Of a stretch of DNA of 64,000 nt, positions 56,889-64,000 are shown one piece after another. Source of the stretch: Yersinia enterocolitica (GTDB taxonomy: Bacteria > Pseudomonadota > Gammaproteobacteria > Enterobacterales > Enterobacteriaceae). The notes beneath the pieces are model-generated. The model saw only the letters and a program-made list of their open reading frames with translations, did not search any database and was not told where the DNA came from. The position numbers and the translations under genes are program-made. Where the stretch lies: contig NBTC02000002.1 in assembly GCA_002082245.2 (NCBI GenBank), positions 434,001 to 498,000 of the forward strand, given 5' to 3'. How positions within the stretch are numbered: the first letter of the stretch is position 1; each line of letters opens with the position of its first letter.

Positions 56889-56919
56889 AACAGGGTGCAA
56901 GTATCAATTGCGCCCTGTT
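56889..56919. terminator. Bidirectional terminator between rluC and yceF
   Basis: AACAGGGTGCAA / TTGCGCCCTGTT (56889-56900 with 56908-56919), 12 pairs with one G-U, followed by TTGTT. Confidence 0.75.
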
Positions 56920-56933
56920 TTGTTATGCAGTAT

Positions 56934-57515
56934 TTACAGGAGCGGATTTACTCCTTGCTCAATCAGCATCTCGGTGAGGGCGATTAACGGCAGACCGATA
57001 AGTGTATTTGGGTCGCGGCCTGATAATCTATCAAATAGGGTAATACCCAATCCCTCACTTTTAAAACTGCCGGCACAATCCCATGGTTGCTCTCGCGTCA
57101 AATAACCGTCTATTTCTGCTTCACTTAGCGTTCGGAAATAAACGTCAAAAGTTTCGCACAGGCAGTTAATGCTGTTGGTTGCTGTATTCAATAGGGCCAG
57201 ACCGGTATAAAAAGTGACACATTGTCCACTGGCCTGCTGCAATTGCTTCATTGCGTTTGCATAATTGTGGGGTTTCCCGACGATTAATCCGTCAATGACA
57301 CAGACCTGATCAGAGCCGATTATCAGATGTTGTGGAAAACTCCCCGCCAGTGCCTGTGCTTTTGCACTCGCCAACCGCTGCACTAGCGCGCTGGCTTCTT
57401 CACCTGCCTGTGGGCTTTCATCGGTCTGTGGTGCCGCAGTAACAAAAGGTAATTGCAGCTTTTCCAGCAAAGTCCGACGATATGATGAGGTTGAAGCAAG
57501 AACCAGTTGCAGCAT
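56934..57515 (-). CDS. yceF: YceF, Maf-type nucleotide pyrophosphatase
   Basis: A 193-residue Maf/HAM1-fold pyrophosphatase; E. coli YceF acts on 7-methyl-GTP. It starts [18 protein letters not shown], with [14 protein letters not shown] and the loop [31 protein letters not shown], all typical of the family. I use the ATG at 57515 (MLQLVL), matching the E. coli start; another ATG lies four codons upstream. It diverges from yceD as in E. coli. Confidence 0.94.
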   Translation of the reverse strand: MLQLVLASTSSYRRTLLEKLQLPFVTAAPQTDESPQAGEEASALVQRLASAKAQALAGSFPQHLIIGSDQVCVIDGLIVGKPHNYANAMKQLQQASGQCVTFYTGLALLNTATNSINCLCETFDVYFRTLSEAEIDGYLTREQPWDCAGSFKSEGLGITLFDRLSGRDPNTLIGLPLIALTEMLIEQGVNPLL

Positions 57516-57656
57516 AATATTTTCCATAAACCGTAGCGTAATTTAATCAGGCATTTTAAACTGTCTGCCGCTTCGGAAGCGAATATTGGTGAAAGGTGCA
57601 GTAAAAAGGCCTTTTTCTTTGACTCTATGTCGTTACAAAGTTAATATGCGCGCCCT

Positions 57657-58360
<704 letters not shown>

Positions 58361-58393
58361 GTAGTACTTGCTAATCTTTAGCAAGGCGATACC

Positions 58394-59428
58394 TTGACTT
58401 GTCTAACCCTAGCGTTAGATGCAATGGGTGGGGATTTCGGTCCCCACGTCACAGTGCCTGCTTCATTGCAGGCACTGGCCTCTAATCCACGGCTTAAACT
58501 CCTGCTGGTCGGGAATCCCGACACCATCACTCCGTTACTTGTTAATGCCGATCCTTTGTTGCTGGTGAGGTTACAGGTCATCCCTGCTGAGCATGTTATT
58601 GCCAGCGATGCTAAACCCTCACAAGCTATTCGTGCCAGTCGTGGTACCTCGATGCGCATAGCGCTGGAGTTGGTCAAAAACGGGGACGCGGCAGCCTGTG
58701 TGAGTGCAGGGAATACAGGAGCCTTGATGGGGCTGGCGAAGATGATGATTAAGCCATTAGATGGAATAGAGCGCCCGGCGTTAATGACTGTCATCCCAAA
58801 CCAGCAACGCAGCAAGACGGTGGTGCTGGATTTAGGGGCTAACGTTGAATGTGATAGTACAATGTTGGTGCAGTTTGCTGTCATGGGTTCGGTGATGGCA
58901 GAAGAAGTTGTCGGTATTACCAACCCGCGTGTTGCTTTGCTCAATATCGGCGAAGAAGAAACCAAGGGGTTAGATAATATCCGCGAAGCCGCCGCAGTAT
59001 TAAGAAATACACCGGCGATCAACTATATTGGTTATCTGGAAGGCAATGATTTGCTTACGGGTAAGACCGATGTGATGGTTTGTGACGGCTTCGTGGGTAA
59101 CGTCACTCTAAAGACCATGGAAGGTGTGATAAGAATGTTCTTGTCACTGCTCAAATCATCGGGCGAAGGCAGTAAACAGTCCTGGTGGCTTAAACTCATT
59201 GGGCGCTGGCTGCAAAAACGTGTGGCAAAACGGTTCGGTCATTTGAACCCCGACCAGTATAATGGTGCATGTCTGTTAGGATTGCGGGGCATTGTAATCA
59301 AGAGTCATGGCGCGGCGAATCAACGTGCATTCGCAGTCGCAATCGAACAGGCGGTGCAGGCGGTGCAGCGGCAAGTCCCTCAACGGATAGCCGCGCGCCT
59401 TGAAGCGGTATTACCCAAGAGTGACTGA
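58394..59428 (+). CDS. plsX: PlsX, phosphate acyltransferase
   Basis: A 344-residue enzyme making acyl phosphate from acyl-ACP for phospholipid synthesis. [19 protein letters not shown] is at the start, with [31 protein letters not shown], and [19 protein letters not shown] at the end. The start appears to be a TTG at 58394 with AAGG 7 bases upstream; no ATG or GTG in frame fits better, and the N-terminus aligns with E. coli from this codon. The E. coli protein has about 12 more C-terminal residues. Confidence 0.95.
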   Translation: MTCLTLALDAMGGDFGPHVTVPASLQALASNPRLKLLLVGNPDTITPLLVNADPLLLVRLQVIPAEHVIASDAKPSQAIRASRGTSMRIALELVKNGDAAACVSAGNTGALMGLAKMMIKPLDGIERPALMTVIPNQQRSKTVVLDLGANVECDSTMLVQFAVMGSVMAEEVVGITNPRVALLNIGEEETKGLDNIREAAAVLRNTPAINYIGYLEGNDLLTGKTDVMVCDGFVGNVTLKTMEGVIRMFLSLLKSSGEGSKQSWWLKLIGRWLQKRVAKRFGHLNPDQYNGACLLGLRGIVIKSHGAANQRAFAVAIEQAVQAVQRQVPQRIAARLEAVLPKSD

Positions 59429-59434
59429 TCGTAC

Positions 59435-60388
59435 ATGTATACTAAGATTCTCGGTACGGGGAGTTATCTGCCCGTACAAGTGCGCAGCAATGCTGATTTA
59501 GAAAAAATGGTGGATACTTCGGACGAGTGGATTGTCACCCGTACAGGTATTCGTGAGCGGCGTATTGCCGGCCTGGATGAAACAGTCGCAACCATGGGTT
59601 TCCATGCGGCTGAAAAAGCACTGGAGATGTCTGGCGTTAGTAAGGACCAGATTGGGCTGATTATTGTTGCTACCACCTCTTCAAGCCATGCTTTCCCAAG
59701 CTCGGCCTGTCAGGTACAGCAAATGCTGGGTATTAAAGATGCAGCCTCTTTCGATTTGGCAGCAGCCTGTGCGGGCTTTACCTATGCGCTGAGTGTGGCT
59801 GACCAATATGTGAAAAGTGGTGCGGTTAAGCATGCCATCGTGATTGGCTCCGATATGTTATCGCGCGCACTGGACCCAGAAGACCGCGGTACGATTATTC
59901 TGTTTGGTGATGGTGCAGGTGCTGTGGTATTAGGCGCATCTGAACAGCCTGGCATACTGTCAACCCATTTGCATGCCGACGGCAGCTATGGTCAGTTGCT
60001 GGCACTGCCGTACCAAGATCGCCAAAAACAAGAGCAACCAGCCTATGTCACCATGGCCGGTAATGAAGTATTTAAAGTCGCGGTGACTGAGCTTGCCCAC
60101 ATTGTGGATGAGACATTGCAGGCCAACAATCTGGAGCGCAGTGCGCTGGATTGGTTAGTGCCGCATCAGGCTAACCTGCGTATTATTACCGCAACGGCGA
60201 AGAAGTTAGGCATGGGGATGGATAGAGTGGTGATAACTCTTGATCGTCATGGCAACACCTCTGCGGCATCTGTCCCTGCGGCGCTGGATGAAGCGGTGCG
60301 AGATGGGCGTATTCAACGTGGGCAGTTAGTGCTGCTGGAAGCGTTTGGCGGTGGCTTTACCTGGGGCTCTGCGCTGGTTCGCTTTTGA
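59435..60388 (+). CDS. fabH: FabH, 3-oxoacyl-ACP synthase III
   Basis: A 317-residue thiolase-fold enzyme that starts fatty acid chains by condensing acetyl-CoA with malonyl-ACP. The catalytic Cys lies in [14 protein letters not shown] near 112, His in [11 protein letters not shown] near 244 and Asn in [12 protein letters not shown] near 274. Length and both ends ([14 protein letters not shown]) equal E. coli FabH. Seven bases separate it from plsX. Confidence 0.97.
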   Translation: MYTKILGTGSYLPVQVRSNADLEKMVDTSDEWIVTRTGIRERRIAGLDETVATMGFHAAEKALEMSGVSKDQIGLIIVATTSSSHAFPSSACQVQQMLGIKDAASFDLAAACAGFTYALSVADQYVKSGAVKHAIVIGSDMLSRALDPEDRGTIILFGDGAGAVVLGASEQPGILSTHLHADGSYGQLLALPYQDRQKQEQPAYVTMAGNEVFKVAVTELAHIVDETLQANNLERSALDWLVPHQANLRIITATAKKLGMGMDRVVITLDRHGNTSAASVPAALDEAVRDGRIQRGQLVLLEAFGGGFTWGSALVRF

Positions 60389-60416
60389 TTTAACAGTACC
60401 TTTTTTGATTTAACAG
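60383..60416 (+). repeat. Tandem duplication in the fabH-fabD spacer
   Basis: TTTTGATTTAACAG occurs at 60383-60396 and again at 60403-60416, 20 bases apart. The first copy includes the fabH stop codon. Confidence 0.8.
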
Positions 60417-60425
60417 GAAAGCAGA

Positions 60426-61355
60426 ATGTCGAAATTTGCAATGGTATTTCCAGGCCAGGGTTCTCAATCCCTTGGCATGCTGGCCGATTTGGCGGCACAA
60501 TTTCCGATAGTTGAAGCGACTTTCAGTGAAGCGTCGTCGGTACTGGGTTACTCCCTTTGGCAGCTAGTGCAGCAAGGCCCGGCAGACGAATTGAATAAAA
60601 CGTGGCAGACACAACCGGCATTGCTGGCGGCATCTGTTGCAATTTGGCGTGTCTGGCAACATCAAGGCGGCAAGCTGCCGACAATGATGGCAGGTCATAG
60701 CTTGGGTGAATACTCAGCGCTGGTTTGCGCGGGTGTGATTGATTTCAAACAGGCGATCACTCTGGTTGAATTGCGCGGCAAACTGATGCAAGAAGCGGTA
60801 CCAGCAGGCACCGGCGCAATGTACGCCATCATAGGTCTGGATAATGAATCCATTGCTAAAGCCTGTGAAGAATCAGCACAAGGTCAGGTTGTTTCGCCTG
60901 TCAATTTTAACTCGCCAGGCCAGGTCGTGATTGCCGGCAACAAAGAAGCAGTAGAACGCGCAGGGGTTGCTTGTAAAGCGGCCGGAGCCAAGCGCGCCTT
61001 GCCTTTACCGGTCAGTGTGCCATCTCATTGTGCGTTAATGAAGCCGGCGGCTGATAAGTTAGCCGAAGCACTGGAAAACATTGAATTCCAGGCGCCATTG
61101 TTCCCGGTTGTCAATAATGTTGATGTGAAAACGGAAGTTTCACCAGACGCTATCCGTAGTGCGCTGGTGCGCCAACTCTACAACCCGGTACGTTGGACTG
61201 AGAGTGTTGAATTTATGGCAGCAGAAGGTATTGAGCTGCTGTTAGAAGTTGGGCCAGGTAAAGTCTTGACTGGCTTGACCAAGCGTATCGTGGATACTTT
61301 AACCGCAGCACCGGTAAACGATGTTGCTACATTGACCAGCGCGCTTGAAAACTAA
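60426..61355 (+). CDS. fabD: FabD, malonyl-CoA:ACP transacylase
   Basis: A 309-residue enzyme that loads malonate on ACP. FVFPGQGSQSLGMLADL-type start (MVFPGQGSQ), the nucleophile motif MAGHSLGEYSALVCAG with Ser near 92, and VSVPSHCALMKPAA with the His near 201 are present. The ATG at 60426 follows AGGAAAG. Part of the plsX-fabHDG series. Confidence 0.97.
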   Translation: MSKFAMVFPGQGSQSLGMLADLAAQFPIVEATFSEASSVLGYSLWQLVQQGPADELNKTWQTQPALLAASVAIWRVWQHQGGKLPTMMAGHSLGEYSALVCAGVIDFKQAITLVELRGKLMQEAVPAGTGAMYAIIGLDNESIAKACEESAQGQVVSPVNFNSPGQVVIAGNKEAVERAGVACKAAGAKRALPLPVSVPSHCALMKPAADKLAEALENIEFQAPLFPVVNNVDVKTEVSPDAIRSALVRQLYNPVRWTESVEFMAAEGIELLLEVGPGKVLTGLTKRIVDTLTAAPVNDVATLTSALEN

Positions 61356-61368
61356 GAAAGAGGATAAC

Positions 61369-62103
61369 ATGAGCTTCGAAGGAAAAATTGCGCTGGTAAC
61401 CGGCGCGAGCCGTGGGATTGGCCGTGCGATTGCAGAATTATTGGTCGAACGTGGTGCCCGGGTTATTGGCACTGCGACCAGTGAGAAGGGTGCAGAAGCG
61501 ATTAGTGCCTATCTGGGTAGCAATGGCAAAGGCTATATGTTGAACGTCGTGGAACCCGCGTCAATCGATGCTGTTTTGACAGCGATTCGTGCGGAATTTG
61601 GCGAAGTTGATATTTTAGTGAATAATGCAGGTATTACGCGTGATAACCTGCTGATGCGTATGAAGGATGAAGAGTGGCAAGATATTATTGACACCGATCT
61701 GACTTCTGTATTCCGCCTGTCAAAAGCGGTAATGCGCGCTATGATGAAAAAGCGGTTTGGGCGTATCATAACCATCGGGTCTGTGGTTGGGACAATGGGC
61801 AATGCGGGGCAGGTTAACTACGCGGCAGCTAAAGCGGGTCTGATCGGTTTTAGCAAGTCTTTGGCGCGTGAGGTTGCTTCACGTGGCATTACTGTCAACG
61901 TTGTGGCACCTGGCTTTATTGAGACGGACATGACGACGGCGTTGACAGATGAACAACGCGCAGGCATTTTAGCCCAAGTACCAGCTAACCGGCTTGGGCA
62001 AGCTAAAGAAATCGCCAGCGCTGTTGCATTTTTAGCCTCTGACGAGGCCAGCTACATCTCTGGTGAAACGTTACATGTCAATGGCGGCATGTATATGATT
62101 TAA
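61369..62103 (+). CDS. fabG: FabG, 3-oxoacyl-ACP reductase
   Basis: A 244-residue short-chain dehydrogenase with NADPH motif TGASRGIGRAIAE at residues 12-24, NNAG near 86-89, the catalytic Ser in ITIGSVVGTMG near 138 and the Tyr/Lys pair in NYAAAKAG near 151-155. The ATG at 61369 has AGAGGA upstream and gives exactly the E. coli length; the longer frame from 61345 would overlap fabD. It performs the first reduction of each elongation cycle. Confidence 0.97.
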   Translation: MSFEGKIALVTGASRGIGRAIAELLVERGARVIGTATSEKGAEAISAYLGSNGKGYMLNVVEPASIDAVLTAIRAEFGEVDILVNNAGITRDNLLMRMKDEEWQDIIDTDLTSVFRLSKAVMRAMMKKRFGRIITIGSVVGTMGNAGQVNYAAAKAGLIGFSKSLAREVASRGITVNVVAPGFIETDMTTALTDEQRAGILAQVPANRLGQAKEIASAVAFLASDEASYISGETLHVNGGMYMI

Positions 62104-62203
62104 AAATCACGAAAGTATTTGCATTATTTGAGGTGAAAACCGCAAAATAGCGTAAAATCGTGGTTTGACCAGCCGAGATTTAGTTGCATCTTTTTCAACA
62201 TTT

Positions 62204-62256
62204 TATACACTACGAAAACCATCGCGAAAGCGAGTTTTGATAGGAAATTTAAGAGT
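62204..62256 (+). promoter_or_regulatory. acpP -10 element and leader hairpin
   Basis: TATACA at 62204-62209 resembles the -10 of the strong acpP promoter. The leader then has TCGC-GAAA-GCGA (about 62222-62233), a stable tetraloop hairpin just upstream of the AGGAAATTTAAGAGT ribosome region. Confidence 0.5.
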
Positions 62257-62493
62257 ATGAGCACTATCGAAGAACGCGTTAAGAAAATCATCGTTGAACA
62301 ACTGGGTGTTAAAGAAGACGAAGTGAAGAACAGTGCTTCTTTCGTTGAAGATCTTGGCGCGGATTCTCTGGACACCGTTGAGCTGGTAATGGCTCTGGAA
62401 GAAGAATTTGATACTGAGATTCCAGACGAAGAAGCAGAGAAAATCACTACTGTTCAGGCAGCTATTGATTTTATCAACGCTAACCAGCAGTAA
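62257..62493 (+). CDS. acpP: Acyl carrier protein
   Basis: A 78-residue highly acidic carrier whose Ser37 (in [12 protein letters not shown]) takes the phosphopantetheine arm. The sequence is almost identical to E. coli AcpP. It is preceded by a 150-base spacer with TATACA near 62204 and a small GCGAAAGC hairpin in the leader; in E. coli acpP has its own strong promoter. A terminator follows the gene. Confidence 0.98.
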
Positions 62494-62518
62494 GCGAACA
62501 TGCTTTAAGTTTAGATAG

Positions 62519-62550
62519 TTAGGCGGTCACTCGACCGCCTAAGTTTTTTT
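62519..62550 (+). terminator. Strong terminator between acpP and fabF
   Basis: TTAGGCGGTC / GACCGCCTAA (62519-62528 with 62533-62542) followed by GTTTTTTT, a typical intrinsic terminator that would end the acpP mRNA and limit read-through into fabF. Confidence 0.9.
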
Positions 62551-62587
62551 TGTCCTAAGTGTTATTTTCCCTCCTTGGAGGACAACC

Positions 62588-63829
62588 GTGTCTAAGCGTC
62601 GAGTTGTTGTGACTGGACTGGGCATGTTGTCTCCTGTCGGTAATACAGTAGAATCCACATGGAACGCTGTTCTTGCCGGGCAGAGTGGCATCAGCCTGAT
62701 CGACCATTTCGATACTAGTGCCTATGCAACGAAATTTGCTGGCTTAGTAAAAGATTTTAATTGTGAAGAGTTCATTTCGCGTAAAGATGCACGCAAAATG
62801 GATGCATTCATACAGTACGGCATTGTTGCTGGCATGCAAGCCATGCAAGACTCAGGGCTTGAAATAACCGAAGCCAATGCTCCTCGTATCGGTGCCGCTA
62901 TTGGTTCTGGTATTGGTGGGTTGGGTCTGATTGAAGAGAACCACACCGCGCTGGTGAATGGTGGGCCACGTAAAATTAGCCCGTTCTTCGTGCCATCAAC
63001 CATTGTTAACATGATTGCCGGCCATCTGACCATTATGTGTGGTATGCGTGGGCCAAGTATTTCTATCGCGACTGCCTGTACTTCTGGTGTGCATAACATC
63101 GGTCAAGCGGCACGTATCATTGCTTACAATGATGCGGATGTCATGCTGGCAGGTGGCGCTGAAAAAGCCAGTACTCCACTGGGTGTCGGTGGTTTTGGTG
63201 CCGCTCGTGCATTGTCTACTCGTAACGATAATCCGCAAGCCGCAAGCCGCCCGTGGGATAAAGACCGTGATGGTTTCGTTCTGGGTGACGGCGCAGGCAT
63301 GATGGTGCTGGAAGAGTACGAGCACGCGAAGAAACGTGGTGCAAAAATCTATGCTGAAGTTGTTGGGTTTGGGATGAGCAGCGATGCCTATCACATGACC
63401 TCTCCACCGGAAGACGGTTCAGGAGCAGCGCTGGCAATGGTGAATGCATTACGTGATGCGGGTGTGACCCCATCTCAAATCGGCTATATCAATGCCCATG
63501 GCACATCGACTCCTGCTGGCGACAAAGCCGAAACGCAGGCAGTTAAGTCTGTATTTGGTGAAGATGCCCGCAAAGTGATGGTCAGTTCCACCAAATCCAT
63601 GACTGGGCACTTGTTAGGTGCAGCCGGTGCGGTTGAGTCTATCTTCACTGTGCTGGCGTTGCGTGATCAAGCTATTCCGCCAACCATTAATCTGGATAAC
63701 CCGGATGAAGGTTGTGATTTGGATTTTGTTCCGCATGAAGCCCGTCAGGTAAAAGATATGGAGTACACCTTGTGTAACTCCTTCGGCTTCGGTGGCACTA
63801 ACGGTTCTTTAGTTTTCCGCAAGGTCTAA
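62588..63829 (+). CDS. fabF: FabF, 3-oxoacyl-ACP synthase II
   Basis: A 413-residue condensing enzyme for chain elongation, important for temperature control of membrane lipids. The catalytic Cys is in [12 protein letters not shown] near 164, the two His in [14 protein letters not shown] near 304 and [13 protein letters not shown] near 341. The start is a GTG at 62588 with TTGGAGGA upstream, as in E. coli. Product acts in the same pathway as FabHDG and ACP. Confidence 0.97.
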   Translation: MSKRRVVVTGLGMLSPVGNTVESTWNAVLAGQSGISLIDHFDTSAYATKFAGLVKDFNCEEFISRKDARKMDAFIQYGIVAGMQAMQDSGLEITEANAPRIGAAIGSGIGGLGLIEENHTALVNGGPRKISPFFVPSTIVNMIAGHLTIMCGMRGPSISIATACTSGVHNIGQAARIIAYNDADVMLAGGAEKASTPLGVGGFGAARALSTRNDNPQAASRPWDKDRDGFVLGDGAGMMVLEEYEHAKKRGAKIYAEVVGFGMSSDAYHMTSPPEDGSGAALAMVNALRDAGVTPSQIGYINAHGTSTPAGDKAETQAVKSVFGEDARKVMVSSTKSMTGHLLGAAGAVESIFTVLALRDQAIPPTINLDNPDEGCDLDFVPHEARQVKDMEYTLCNSFGFGGTNGSLVFRKV

Positions 63830-63855
63830 CTTCTGCTGTTAAGCTTCTGCTGCTA

Positions 63856-63882
63856 AAAAGGCCCGGTTTTCCGGGTCTTTTA
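63856..63882 (+). terminator. Terminator of fabF
   Basis: CCCGG-TTTT-CCGGG with AAAA before and TCTTTTATT after, 27 bases past the fabF stop. Beyond it the last 115 bases show no gene that I can support. Confidence 0.8.
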
Positions 63883-64000
63883 TTAGGTTAACCCCGCATC
63901 ACTTAATGGCTCAACGTGAGTGCTGTCACCGCTAACGTCGCGCCACAGTGCCAAGTAAGAAAGAGATAACATCCCGCCATAATCACTGTCTTAATAAGAG

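Noticed and set aside
58378..59022. Long minus-strand frame opposite plsX (214 codons)
   Set aside because: It is antisense to a confident plsX gene and shows no family resemblance.
63903..64000. Open minus-strand frame at the right edge encoding a hydrophobic peptide ending TLAVTALTLSH
   Set aside because: Only about 32 codons are visible, there is no family resemblance, and a parallel minus-strand frame is equally open. Not enough to call a partial gene.

Overview
This window is a stretch of chromosome from a Yersinia, most probably of the Yersinia enterocolitica group. The gene order yccS-yccF-helD-mgsA-yccT-yccU-hspQ-rlmI-acyP-tusE, then opgC/opgGH-yceK, mdtG, lpxL, trhO, yceO-solA-bssS-dinI-pyrC, and finally rne/rluC-yceF-yceD-rpmF-plsX-fabHDG-acpP-fabF is the enterobacterial backbone known from E. 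coli. The convergent AHL synthase/LuxR pair at 16.4-17.8 kb closely resembles YenI/YenR of Y. enterocolitica. All names come from reading the translations and comparing them with remembered family sequences; no search was run.

Layout. 1-7.3 kb: housekeeping block (YccS fragment, YccF, helicase IV, methylglyoxal synthase, YccT/CsgI, YccU, HspQ, RlmI, acylphosphatase, TusE). 7.59-7.68 kb: tRNA-Ser(UGA) with a clear sigma70 promoter. 7.8-8.1 kb: remnant of a DeoR-family regulator. 8.5-15.8 kb: complete formate-dependent nitrite reductase operon nrfABCDE-(CcmG/DsbE-like)-nrfFG, preceded by an FNR-like site. 15.8-16.4 kb: AT-rich, structured non-coding DNA with inverted and direct repeats. 16.4-17.8 kb: quorum-sensing regulator and AHL synthase, overlapping tail to tail. 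18.1-25 kb: an EamA exporter, a protein I place in the bacterial eRF1/Pelota-like (baeRF) group, a LysR regulator, the K+/H+ antiporter NhaP2, a small protein I do not recognise, and OpgC. 25.3-30 kb: opgGH and yceK (osmoregulated periplasmic glucans). 30-36.2 kb: GNAT and VOC proteins, a POT-family transporter, MdtG, a DoxX protein and LpxL.

36.5-43.9 kb: the tetrathionate respiration locus, ttrRS facing ttrBCA. It sits between lpxL and trhO, which are close together in E. coli, so it looks like an accessory insertion. 43.9-47.7 kb: a 52-residue membrane protein, TrhO, a TqsA-type permease, small membrane protein YceO and an RcsA/BglJ-like regulator with a degenerate receiver. 47.9-51.7 kb: SolA, BssS, SOS-controlled DinI with a LexA box, PyrC, and an antibiotic-biosynthesis-monooxygenase fold protein. 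51.8-55.3 kb: RNase E with an enlarged C-terminal half and a long regulatory leader. 55.9-63.9 kb: RluC, YceF and the yceD-rpmF-plsX-fab cluster for ribosomal protein L32, phospholipid and fatty acid synthesis.

Taken together, the accessory content is weighted to anaerobic respiration on nitrite and tetrathionate, both with FNR-like sites upstream, and to cell-density sensing. I did not find a CRISPR array, prophage, intact insertion sequence or clear defence island. The least explained items are the baeRF-type protein at 19.2-20.3 kb, the repeat-rich DNA at 15.8-16.4 kb, the AGTCTA series upstream of the LuxR gene, the degenerate-receiver regulator at 47.1-47.7 kb and several small proteins.
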